From: Candidatus Cloacimonadota bacterium
Lineage (GTDB): Bacteria > Cloacimonadota > Cloacimonadia > Cloacimonadales > Cloacimonadaceae
Reading direction: 5' to 3'
Assembly: GCA_012728875.1 (NCBI GenBank)
Contig: JAAYEF010000031.1
Span: forward strand, 153,064 to 217,063
Length of the DNA stretch: 64,000 nucleotides
Numbering within the stretch: the stretch's first letter is position 1; every line of letters starts with the position of its first letter. Below the pieces are notes generated by a model that searched no databases, had not been told where the DNA came from, and worked only from the letters and a program-made list of their open reading frames with translations. Made by a program: the position numbers and the translations under genes. This document shows, piece after piece, positions 1-8,104 of the stretch.

Positions 1-2
1 GC

Positions 3-563
3 AGCGGAGCCAAGAAGGCAGTGGATATAGGCTGGGGCGGTTACGCCAAGACTGCCGATCATGTTCTTTTGGATATCCCTGCCACTCACTTTGATCCAGT
101 TTCCGAAAAAAAAATAGAAGCTCAAATCAGGATTGCAGTCGAGCAAAAGATGCCGCTTGAGATTGATGATGAAAATTGGCTGAATACCGACATTCCTGAT
201 TGCAGGTTTGCGGATTATCAAGCTCAAATCGAGGCATCGATGCAGACCGCCATTTCACATCGGAGCATAATTAATAAAATCTATGATGAGTATTTACCCG
301 ACCACATTAAAATGGCTGTCGGATACCAAAATTGGCGATACAACATCGTAACAGAAGTTAAAGACAAGATATTGCAAACACTTTTTGGCAATCGCCTCTT
401 TGCAAGTTCACATTATCTGTCTGCCAACGTACTTTTTAGGGATCAGAAGGAATTTCCGAACACAACAAATCTCAGTAAGCAAGTGATAAACCTGTTCAAT
501 GATTTTCATATAACAGAGCATCAGGCTAAACTTGCATGCAAACTAATTTTGGAATTGCTTTGA
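3..563 (+). CDS. C-terminal part of an unrecognised protein (5' end outside window)
   Basis: The reading frame is open from the first in-frame codon of the window, so the gene very probably begins upstream; a GTG at 21 exists but has no convincing ribosome-binding site. The visible 187 residues are soluble, with no membrane segment, and contain stretches such as DIGWGGYAKT, DENWLNTDIPDCRFAD and FGNRLFASSHYLSAN that look conserved, but I do not recognise the family. It ends 52 bp before a LUD-domain gene on the same strand, so the two may be co-transcribed. Function unknown. Confidence 0.6.
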   Translation, partial: SGAKKAVDIGWGGYAKTADHVLLDIPATHFDPVSEKKIEAQIRIAVEQKMPLEIDDENWLNTDIPDCRFADYQAQIEASMQTAISHRSIINKIYDEYLPDHIKMAVGYQNWRYNIVTEVKDKILQTLFGNRLFASSHYLSANVLFRDQKEFPNTTNLSKQVINLFNDFHITEHQAKLACKLILELL

Positions 564-615
564 ATAATCAGATAGAGTGGCCTGACAACAAGGCCAAATT
601 CTTAAGGAAGGCGAA

Positions 616-1401
616 ATGAAGACCGTGGACGAACTTGATTTTTCTGCTGAAACCCAGAAACTTTTTGAAATTAAAGCAGGGGCTATCAAGCGTACATTTG
701 AGCAGCGCCGGATACAAACCCAATTGCTTGATGATGAAGAGGCTGTAAAGGCTTTCATCACAGAGTTTATTGCCAAGCGCCCAGAGATAAAAAGCATTGC
801 ATTCAGCGATGGCGTAACTTTGTATCAGTTGGACCTGTTCAATTGGATCCAAAAACAGTATGGCCCCAAAGGATTCATGATAAACCAACCATTGGAAAGG
901 TCTGAAACCGGCCAATATGCCATATTTGGTGAGCAGCCACCGGGCAGGATGAATATCCCTTATAATGAGTGGAAGATACTATATGACAAATGGTATGACA
1001 ATCTGAGGATGTCTTTGCTGAGCGATTTGTTGATCGTAAGCGCTAATGCGGTTACCATGAACGGAGAGATAATTTCAGTGGATGGGCTTGGCAACAGGGT
1101 GTCCGGCATGATTTTTGGTCCCCGTCATGTGCTTTGCATCGTTGGGCGCAACAAGATCGTGAATGACCAGGCAAGTGCTTTGGACAGGATCCACAATCAT
1201 GTGGTTCCGCTCACTTATCTGAGGCACAACCTTAAGCACTGGTGCAAATTTGAGGATGTGCCTTGCCTTAAGATTGGCAAATGCGTAAAATGCAGCCATC
1301 CTGAGAGCTCATGCCTCAACACCGTGGTAGTCAGGGGTCAGGTTAAGCAGCATCAAGATAGATTGCACCTGATCATAGTCAACCAGGATTTGGGTTTTTG
1401 A
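616..1401 (+). CDS. LUD-domain protein (LutB/LutC-related, DUF162)
   Basis: A 261-residue protein of the LUD superfamily, whose best known members are the LutB and LutC subunits of lactate oxidation complexes. The core signature is visible around residues 140-175 (SANAVTMNGEI, then DGLGNRVSGMIFGPRHV), followed by the glycine/asparagine-containing GRNKIV segment and a Cys-containing region near 215-235 (PCLKIGKCVKCSHP, SSCLN) typical of stand-alone family members. The ATG at 616 is preceded by AAGGAAGG at good spacing. Many stand-alone LUD proteins have no assigned substrate, and no lutA or lutB partner is seen here, so the specific role is open. Confidence 0.8.
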   Translation: MKTVDELDFSAETQKLFEIKAGAIKRTFEQRRIQTQLLDDEEAVKAFITEFIAKRPEIKSIAFSDGVTLYQLDLFNWIQKQYGPKGFMINQPLERSETGQYAIFGEQPPGRMNIPYNEWKILYDKWYDNLRMSLLSDLLIVSANAVTMNGEIISVDGLGNRVSGMIFGPRHVLCIVGRNKIVNDQASALDRIHNHVVPLTYLRHNLKHWCKFEDVPCLKIGKCVKCSHPESSCLNTVVVRGQVKQHQDRLHLIIVNQDLGF

Positions 1402-1414
1402 GAAAATTGTTTTT

Positions 1415-2614
1415 ATGATGAAAGAAAAACTCGCCATCCTGGGAGCCAGCTATCTGCAGAGACCGCTGGTGGAAAAAGCCAGGGAAATGGGAGTTGAAAC
1501 ACATGTGTTTGCCTGGCGTGAAGGCTGCGTGGTGGAAGATATCGCGGATCATTTTTATCCGGTTTCCATCCTTGATCAGGAAGAAATACTGCGGATTTGT
1601 GAGAAAATACAAGTTGCCGGCATCACTTCCATCGGTTCCGACATTGCCATGCCCACGGTGAGCTATGTGGCAGAAAAACTGGGGCTGAAAGCAAACAGTA
1701 CCCATGCCACGCGGATTTCCACAGACAAATATGAGATGAGGAAGGCGCTTTCTGCGGCTGGGATAAAATGCCCCGGATTTCAGCAAGTGGAGATGGGTTC
1801 GGGAATCCGGGAAATCTCCTTTGGCTTTCCCATGATGGTAAAACCGGTGGACCGATCCGGATCCTTGGCGGTGACCAAGGTGAAAAACCAGCAGGAACTT
1901 GGGCAAGCCATAGAAAAGGCCGGGAAGGTTTCGCTGTCGGACAGGGTGATTGTGGAAGAATTTGTGGAAGGTCGTGAGTTTTCCGTGGAGATGATTTCCT
2001 ATGAAGGCAAGCATCATCCGATTACGATTACGGATAAAATCACCAGCGGCGACCCCTATTATGTGGAACTGGAACAACACCAGCCGGCAGCGCTGGATGA
2101 AGTGACTGCGGGCAGGATAAATGATTTGGTCATCAAGACTTTGGATGCCTTGGAGCTTAAAAATGGAGCCAGCCACACGGAAGTTTTGCTTACCAAAGAA
2201 GGTGAACTGGTGGTGGTGGAAGCTGCCGGCAGGATGGGAGGTGATTTCATTGGCTCGCACATGGTACCGCTTTCCACCGGTTATGATTTTCTGAAAGCTG
2301 TGATCGAAGTTGCGCTGGACCGCTTTTCCGGGATTGAGCCTTCACAGTTTAAGATGGCTCACAGCGGTGTTTTTTATGTACTCCCCAATCCTGGCGTCAT
2401 CAAGAAAATTGTAGATCACTCTCAAAGATTTGAGCATGTGCGCCTGGCTGTGCCCATTTTGAAGGTGGGGGACAGGGTCGATGAGATTGTGGACGGCTCC
2501 GGCAAGCGGGCCGGGATTGTTTTGTATGCGCATCCTTCGCAGAGGCTCTTTTTGAATCCGGGAAAGGTGCTGGTTTTTGAAACTGAGCGGCTTTCCAAAC
2601 AAGAGGGAGATTAA
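1415..2614 (+). CDS. ATP-grasp domain carboxylate-amine ligase-like protein
   Basis: A 399-residue ATP-grasp enzyme: N-terminal Rossmann-like pre-ATP-grasp fold (KLAILGASYLQRPLVEKA), a central nucleotide-binding lobe (STDKYEMRKAL, FPMMVKPVDRSGS with the likely ATP-contacting lysine) and a C-terminal catalytic lobe containing VEEFVEGREFSVEM and VVVEAAGRMGGDFIG, where the Glu/Asn-type metal ligands lie. Enzymes of this fold join a carboxylate to an amine or thiol through an acyl phosphate. The gene sits 24 bp before a sugar aminotransferase, so an attractive inference is acylation of an amino-sugar or a related small molecule, but the substrate cannot be read from sequence. Two ATG codons (1415, 1418) are possible starts. 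Confidence 0.8.
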   Translation: MMKEKLAILGASYLQRPLVEKAREMGVETHVFAWREGCVVEDIADHFYPVSILDQEEILRICEKIQVAGITSIGSDIAMPTVSYVAEKLGLKANSTHATRISTDKYEMRKALSAAGIKCPGFQQVEMGSGIREISFGFPMMVKPVDRSGSLAVTKVKNQQELGQAIEKAGKVSLSDRVIVEEFVEGREFSVEMISYEGKHHPITITDKITSGDPYYVELEQHQPAALDEVTAGRINDLVIKTLDALELKNGASHTEVLLTKEGELVVVEAAGRMGGDFIGSHMVPLSTGYDFLKAVIEVALDRFSGIEPSQFKMAHSGVFYVLPNPGVIKKIVDHSQRFEHVRLAVPILKVGDRVDEIVDGSGKRAGIVLYAHPSQRLFLNPGKVLVFETERLSKQEGD

Positions 2615-2638
2615 AACCACTGTGAAAATGAACTGATT

Positions 2639-3790
2639 ATGAACATACCTTTTAATATACCCTACGCTACCGAACAGGAAATCCGGTATGCCACCCAAGC
2701 CTTGAAATCCGGACGCCTGTGTGGCAACAATCAATTTGCCAAGCGGGTTCAGGCGCACTTGGCAGAGAAACATGGCTTGCAGAATGCGTTTTTAGTTCCG
2801 TCCGGGACAGCCGCGCTTGAAATGGGAGCCTGGCTTGCAGGTTTGCAGCCCGGCGACGAGGTGATCCTGCCTTCCTACACTTTCAGTTCCACAGCCAATG
2901 CGGTGGTGCTGACCGGAGCCAAACCGGTTTTTTGCGAGATTGACCCCAAAACCATGAATGCGGATCCTGAGCATATCCGGGAGCTCATTACCCCAAAAAC
3001 CAGGATGCTTTTGCCCATCGACTATGCCGGTATTCCCTGCGACATGGAAAGTATTGTATCCATCGCGCAGGAGCATGGATTGATCGTGATGGTGGACGCC
3101 GCGCAATCTTATGGCAGCCGTTATCAGGGAAAGGCTTGCGGGAGCCTGGGCGACCTTGCCACCTTCAGTTTCCACGAGACCAAGAATATCAGTTGCGGAG
3201 AAGGCGGAGCCTTGATGGTGAACCGTGAAGACTGGCTGCAGCGGGCAAGTTTTCTGCAGGAAAAGGGAACAGACCGCAGCTTGGTGCTGTATGGTCAAAA
3301 AACGAAGTATCACTGGGTGGATATCGGCTCCAGCTATCTTCTTTCCGACATTTTGGCTGGCGTGCTGCTGGCGCAGTTGGAATGTGAAGACCGGATTTTG
3401 GAGCTGCGCGGCAAAGTGACTGCCGCTTATCTGGAATTTTGGAAGCCCTACGCGGAAAAGGGCATGGTTCAAATTGCTCCTTACGGGCAATATGAGAAAC
3501 TGAACAGCCATGCTTTCTGGGTGGTGTTCGATTCTGAAACAAACAAGGAAAAATTCCTGTTGGGCCTCAAGGAAAGGGGGGTGTATGCCTATATAGGCTA
3601 TATGCCTCTGCACTCGGCTCCCATGGGTCAGAAACTGGGTTACAAGCCTCAGGATCTGCCCCGTACCCAGGAGATTGCCGCCAGAATCGTGAGACTGCCG
3701 CTGTATGCGGAATTGGCAAACGACGGTTTGGATTACGCTCTGGGAAGCATGGAACTGGTATTGGAAACCATATACGGTGACAAAAGATAA
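2639..3790 (+). CDS. wecE: WecE/RffA-like dTDP-4-keto-6-deoxy-sugar aminotransferase (DegT/DnrJ/EryC1 family)
   Basis: PLP-dependent sugar 4-aminotransferase of 383 residues. The order of motifs follows E. coli WecE closely: IPFN at the N-terminus, SGRLCG, the PSGTAALEM pyridoxal-phosphate phosphate-binding turn near residue 55, DAAQ near 153 (aspartate to the pyridine nitrogen) and FHETKN with the internal-aldimine lysine at 182, then WVDIGSSYLLSD. WecE makes dTDP-4-amino-4,6-dideoxygalactose from dTDP-4-keto-6-deoxyglucose. Here the next two genes encode 2,3-dehydration and 3-keto reduction, so its true substrate may be a 2-deoxy derivative. Overlaps the next gene by 14 bp. Confidence 0.88.
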   Translation: MNIPFNIPYATEQEIRYATQALKSGRLCGNNQFAKRVQAHLAEKHGLQNAFLVPSGTAALEMGAWLAGLQPGDEVILPSYTFSSTANAVVLTGAKPVFCEIDPKTMNADPEHIRELITPKTRMLLPIDYAGIPCDMESIVSIAQEHGLIVMVDAAQSYGSRYQGKACGSLGDLATFSFHETKNISCGEGGALMVNREDWLQRASFLQEKGTDRSLVLYGQKTKYHWVDIGSSYLLSDILAGVLLAQLECEDRILELRGKVTAAYLEFWKPYAEKGMVQIAPYGQYEKLNSHAFWVVFDSETNKEKFLLGLKERGVYAYIGYMPLHSAPMGQKLGYKPQDLPRTQEIAARIVRLPLYAELANDGLDYALGSMELVLETIYGDKR

Positions 3791-5255
3791 GATTCTAAAG
3801 TTCAAAAAAAGCCTGAGCCGGGTGTGTGGTGACTATGCCCAAACCCTGGAGTTCGAGCTGTTTTTTTCCGCGCTGATAGATTTTAACCCCTTTGGCGATA
3901 CAAGCCAGGTCTTGGAATGGCTTTCAGGGCTGAACAGCAGGCAGTATTTTGAGGTGGAGGAAGTTCCCTTTGCGAACTTGCAACAGTGGCATTTCAGCCC
4001 CCAGACAGGTGATCTTCAGCACCACAGCGGCAAGTTTTTCAGCATCCGGGGCTGCAGGGTGCTTGATGTGAAGACGGGGGAAACCCTTTGGGACCAACCG
4101 ATCATCGATCAGCCAGAGGTTGGCATCCTGGGCATCCTGTGCAAAAAGATGGATGGGGTGCTCTATTTTTTGATGCAGGCGAAGGCGGAGCCGGGGAACA
4201 TCAACACCTATCAGCTTTCACCCACGGTGCAAGCCACACGCAGCAATTTTTTACAGGTACACGGTGGAAAAAAGACCAGGTATCTGGATTATTTCAGCGG
4301 TGAGCGCAAATGCAGGGTTGTGATTGACAGATACCAATCCGAGCAGGGCGCGCGGTTTTTGGGCAAGCGTAACCGCAATCTGCTGGTGCTGGATGAAAGC
4401 GGCTCCGATGTGGAATTGGGCGAAAATTTCAGATGGCTGACCCTGGGGCAAATCAAAAGCCTGATGGAGCGCGACAACACCGTGAACATGGACACCCGCT
4501 CGGTGATTTCGCAGATCCACTATTGGGGCTACCATCCGGACCTTGACCATGAGGCGCTTGCCAAAGTGATATCCGAACACAGGGACTTGGTGGCGCGCAG
4601 CGATTTTTGGCTACTGGCTGTGCTGGGAGGCTGGGACAATTTTGGCAACTTGGATCAGACAGATAAAATCTTGAACAAACTGGCGTGGACACGTCACTAT
4701 TCTTTTAAAGACAAGGCTGCCGTGCCCTTGAATTCCGTGCAGGAATGGAAAATCGGCGAACAGATGATCGAACATCGGGAAGGCAGGTTTTTCCAGGTGC
4801 TGGCTGTGAGTGTGCGGGCAAATAACCGGGAAGTTGGACACTGGGATCAACCCGTGATCAAACAAAGGCATGAAGGGAAAATAGGTCTGCTCGCGGCTCC
4901 CCAATACGGCGCCATTCATTTTTTAACGCAGATCAAAATGGAGCCCGGGCTCTACGATATGTTTGAATTGGCGCCCACGGTCCAGTGTATTGTGCAAAAC
5001 CGTGTTTTCCACAATCAGCCCGCGTATCTGGAGCATTTTGAAAACGGAACCAATGTTTACGCGGCCCGGCAATCAGAGGAAGGTGGCAGGTTTTACCGAG
5101 AGTGCAGCCTGAACATGATTCGGGTGCTGGATGGCTTCAATGATCTGGAACCTGTGGAAGGCTTTGTGTGGATTCCCCTGCGCCAATTGAAAGAGCTGCT
5201 GCGTCACCAGCAGGTCGTTAATGTGGAGCTGCGCAGTCTTTTGGCATATTTTTAA
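3777..5255 (+). CDS. NDP-hexose 2,3-dehydratase family protein
   Basis: Start set at the GTG at 3777, inside the end of the aminotransferase gene; the open frame extends further upstream but that stretch duplicates aminotransferase sequence. The 492-residue product has two homologous halves typical of the EvaA/dTDP-4-keto-6-deoxyglucose 2,3-dehydratase family: WDQPIIDQPEVGILGIL with PGNINTYQLSPTVQAT in the first half and WDQPVIKQRHEGKIGLL with PGLYDMFELAPTVQC in the second. The family removes the C2 hydroxyl of a dTDP-4-keto-6-deoxyhexose, giving a 3,4-diketo intermediate that a partner reductase must trap; that partner is the next gene. These enzymes are best known from antibiotic deoxysugar pathways. 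Confidence 0.85.
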   Translation: MTKDKILKFKKSLSRVCGDYAQTLEFELFFSALIDFNPFGDTSQVLEWLSGLNSRQYFEVEEVPFANLQQWHFSPQTGDLQHHSGKFFSIRGCRVLDVKTGETLWDQPIIDQPEVGILGILCKKMDGVLYFLMQAKAEPGNINTYQLSPTVQATRSNFLQVHGGKKTRYLDYFSGERKCRVVIDRYQSEQGARFLGKRNRNLLVLDESGSDVELGENFRWLTLGQIKSLMERDNTVNMDTRSVISQIHYWGYHPDLDHEALAKVISEHRDLVARSDFWLLAVLGGWDNFGNLDQTDKILNKLAWTRHYSFKDKAAVPLNSVQEWKIGEQMIEHREGRFFQVLAVSVRANNREVGHWDQPVIKQRHEGKIGLLAAPQYGAIHFLTQIKMEPGLYDMFELAPTVQCIVQNRVFHNQPAYLEHFENGTNVYAARQSEEGGRFYRECSLNMIRVLDGFNDLEPVEGFVWIPLRQLKELLRHQQVVNVELRSLLAYF

Positions 5256-5264
5256 AGGAATATT

Positions 5265-6242
5265 ATGAATAAAACAGCGTTCGGCATTGTGGGATGTGGC
5301 TATCAGACTGTGAGGAATATGGCGCCCGCCATGGCCAAATGTGAACAGGTATATATGGCGGGTTGTTACGACAACGACCCCGCCAAGGCGAAGGCTTTGG
5401 CGCAAAACCATGGCATCAGGGCTTATGACAGCCTCACGCAGCTTCTTGAGGATACAAGCATTGATGCCATCTATGTGGCCACACCCACTGTGTCCCATCA
5501 GGAAATCTGTCTTGCCGCTGCCGCCGCCGGCAAACATATCCTTTGCGAAAAATCTTTGGCCATGGACCTTGGGCAGGCTCAAAACATGGTTGATGCCTGC
5601 AAAGCCCGGGGTTTGAGCCTGGTGGAGGGTTTCATGTACCGGCACCATGCTCAGCATAAATATGTGCAGGAACAGATCTGTGGGGGAGAACTTGGCAAAC
5701 CATGGCTGTTTGAGGCTTGGTTCGGTTTTCCCGCCCTTCCTCAAACAGATTTTCGCAGGAACAAAAACTTGGGCGGCGGGGTGATTTTGGATGCGGGTGC
5801 CTATACCGTGCATGCTGCCAGGAATTTTTTTGGCAGAGAACCCAGGCGGATAGTCAGCGTTATCCACCACGACGAAAATGGCTTGGACATACAGGGCAGG
5901 GTCCTGATGGATTTTGGGGATCAGCAATCCGCGCAGTTGGCATTTGGCATGGACAATGGCTATAAAAACAGCTACTCGATTTGGTGCGAAAAAGGTGAAA
6001 TCTGGCTGAAACGGGCTTTTTCCATGCCCGCTTCGGAACTGCCGGTCTGTTTTGTCAAAACCCAAGGCCTGCTGCGTGAACACCAACTGGCGCCATGTGA
6101 CCATTTTTTGGAGGAATTGAAAGCCTTTTGCGGCTTGGACGACGCCGGCAGGGAAGCCCATTACCTCGATATCATTGGCCAGGCTGAGGCCATGTCCCAG
6201 ATTGCCGCTGCGGGCTCAAGCAACACTGGCACGCTAACATAA
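5265..6242 (+). CDS. Gfo/Idh/MocA family NAD(P)-dependent oxidoreductase, probable NDP-sugar 3-ketoreductase
   Basis: A 325-residue two-domain dehydrogenase. The N-terminal Rossmann fold shows FGIVGCGYQT, then VATPTVSH and CEKSLAMD, where the lysine of the EK motif is the usual catalytic residue; the C-terminal domain has GGGVILDAGAYTVHAAR with the conserved aspartate and histidine. Start ATG lies 10 bp after the 2,3-dehydratase stop behind AAAGGAAT. The family is broad, but the position directly after a 2,3-dehydratase makes C3-keto reduction of the diketo intermediate (as by KijD10-type enzymes) the most likely reaction. That assignment is inference from context. Confidence 0.82.
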   Translation: MNKTAFGIVGCGYQTVRNMAPAMAKCEQVYMAGCYDNDPAKAKALAQNHGIRAYDSLTQLLEDTSIDAIYVATPTVSHQEICLAAAAAGKHILCEKSLAMDLGQAQNMVDACKARGLSLVEGFMYRHHAQHKYVQEQICGGELGKPWLFEAWFGFPALPQTDFRRNKNLGGGVILDAGAYTVHAARNFFGREPRRIVSVIHHDENGLDIQGRVLMDFGDQQSAQLAFGMDNGYKNSYSIWCEKGEIWLKRAFSMPASELPVCFVKTQGLLREHQLAPCDHFLEELKAFCGLDDAGREAHYLDIIGQAEAMSQIAAAGSSNTGTLT

Positions 6243-6308
6243 ATCAAGCTCATTAAAACAAAATCCGGTACAAAACATTATGGTTTCAAACCCGAAGGAC
6301 AAAAGATT

Positions 6309-8045
6309 GTGAAAACAAAGAACACACATTATTGGCTGTTTTGGCTGCTCTGCCTGGGAATCATCCTTGTTTCCTATTCCTCCTATTTTATTTGGGGTAG
6401 CAAATCCTTTTTATCGGTTGGGGATGGGCTGGATAGCAATCATGTCCAAAATTTGATGTCCGCTGAAAAGTCCTGGCGCTTCGGGGAGGGTGAACCCAGC
6501 GAATCCATCAAGGTTGCCGCCGATCCCGGTGTGGTGGGCTTTGTTAAAAAAATACCGGGTCCCCAAAAAGCTCTCTATATTTTTTTCCAACCCTATTATG
6601 CCGACGTGATCAATCGCGTCTTAATCAGCCTGATTGGCTTTTTGGGAATGTTGCTTCTATTGAGCGCAATGTACCCCCGAAGCAGGTATCCCGGTCTGGA
6701 ATTTGAGGTCATCAGGTTTGGGGTCGCGCTGGCATTTGGGCTGCTAAAATTCTGGCCTTACGCGGGCATTAGCGTTTCCGGACTCCCTTTGATCTTTTGG
6801 GCATATTTGAGCGTCGATCGCCATAAGCTTTGGGCTTTCCTCACAGCGGTTGTTTATGCCTATTATTCTTCCCTGGCGCTGGTGGGTGTCTTCCTTCTTA
6901 TCGCCTTGGGAATCTCTGAACTTTGGCTTTGGATTAAAAAAAGGGGAAGCTGGAGGCGGGTGCTTTGGATTGCTTTCCTCACCTTGGTATACGTGCTGGC
7001 AAATATCAGTTTGGTGATGAGCGCCCTGGCGCCTAAGGTGGCCAGCCATCGCAGTGGCTTCAGCGCGGTGGGCTTTTTTGCGGATAACCAGCAAACCGTC
7101 CTGAATTTTTTGCGCATGTTTTTTTCAAACTATGGACACAACGCCAGCTATCCCTGGCTCATCATTCCCTTGGGTTTATTGGCACTCTTGCTGGCTTTCA
7201 AGGGTAAGTCTCCTGAAAAACGCAAGCATTTGATCCTGCTTGGAGCATATACGATTTTGGCTTTGGCTGGCGCGATATTTGGCAACAGATACATTTACTC
7301 CCTGCAGAGCAGGATACCGCTGTTGAAAATGTTTCAGCTTCAACGTTTCTTCTGGCTGCTGCCCTTGCTGCAATACCTGATCTTCGCGAGTTCTCTGGTG
7401 ATAGTTGCCAAAACCAGGCTCAAAAAAGCGATTTATCCTCTCCTGCTGGTGCAGATCGGAATTTTGGCGTTTTATGTGAATTATAACACCAAGCAATGTG
7501 TGAAGAGCTATGTATTGAACAAACCGGTTTCCCCGCCAAGTTATGAGGAGTTCTACAGCCCTGCGCTTTACCGGGGAATTCAGCGACAGATCGGTCGACC
7601 CACCACTGAATACAGGGTGGCATCTCTGGGCTTGAATCCAGCGGCAGCATTGTACAACGGTTTCTACACTGTGGATGGATATTTTTCCGGTGGTTACCCT
7701 TTGGAGCACAAACAGAACTTTGGCAAAGCCATCGAGGGTGAACTTGAAAAGAATGAACATTTGGCAACTCTATTTTATAACTGGGGCAGCACCTGCTATC
7801 TGTTTTCAGATGAGATTGACCGTTATTATGGATATAATGGAAATGGTATCCCCATGATTGATAAACACGAGGAAAGGAGCATCGAATATCTCGCCATTGA
7901 TACTGCCAGTCTGAGGGACATGGATTGCGAGTATATCTTTTCCGCCCTGCCAATCTCCCAAGCCGGTGAATTGGGACTTAACTATGTTGCCAGCTATGAA
8001 CATAGCTCTTCTCCCTACAGAATCTATCTGTATTCGATTGAATAA
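6309..8045 (+). CDS. Large polytopic membrane protein, possibly GT-C-like (DUF6044-type)
   Basis: The 578-residue protein starts with a membrane anchor (WLFWLLCLGIILVSYSSYF), then a soluble loop, then about ten more hydrophobic segments to roughly residue 395, and a long soluble C-terminal domain. The soluble part carries YRVASLGLNPAAALYNGF and TVDGYFSGGYPLEHK. The topology (loop after the first membrane helix, many helices, C-terminal soluble domain) resembles GT-C membrane glycosyltransferases and YfhO-like proteins, and I recall similar sequences only as an uncharacterised family. It stands between deoxysugar genes and the flippase. Function in the polysaccharide pathway is inferred from location alone. 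Confidence 0.65.
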   Translation: MKTKNTHYWLFWLLCLGIILVSYSSYFIWGSKSFLSVGDGLDSNHVQNLMSAEKSWRFGEGEPSESIKVAADPGVVGFVKKIPGPQKALYIFFQPYYADVINRVLISLIGFLGMLLLLSAMYPRSRYPGLEFEVIRFGVALAFGLLKFWPYAGISVSGLPLIFWAYLSVDRHKLWAFLTAVVYAYYSSLALVGVFLLIALGISELWLWIKKRGSWRRVLWIAFLTLVYVLANISLVMSALAPKVASHRSGFSAVGFFADNQQTVLNFLRMFFSNYGHNASYPWLIIPLGLLALLLAFKGKSPEKRKHLILLGAYTILALAGAIFGNRYIYSLQSRIPLLKMFQLQRFFWLLPLLQYLIFASSLVIVAKTRLKKAIYPLLLVQIGILAFYVNYNTKQCVKSYVLNKPVSPPSYEEFYSPALYRGIQRQIGRPTTEYRVASLGLNPAAALYNGFYTVDGYFSGGYPLEHKQNFGKAIEGELEKNEHLATLFYNWGSTCYLFSDEIDRYYGYNGNGIPMIDKHEERSIEYLAIDTASLRDMDCEYIFSALPISQAGELGLNYVASYEHSSSPYRIYLYSIE

Positions 8046-8104
8046 ATGTCCTGCGCGACACTGCACTCTGCCAAAAAACCTGTAACTGACATTGATGGAC
8101 CAAA

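Noticed and set aside
2792..3805. A 337-codon antisense frame opposite the WecE-like gene
   Set aside because: Shadow frame; the sense strand has full aminotransferase motifs.
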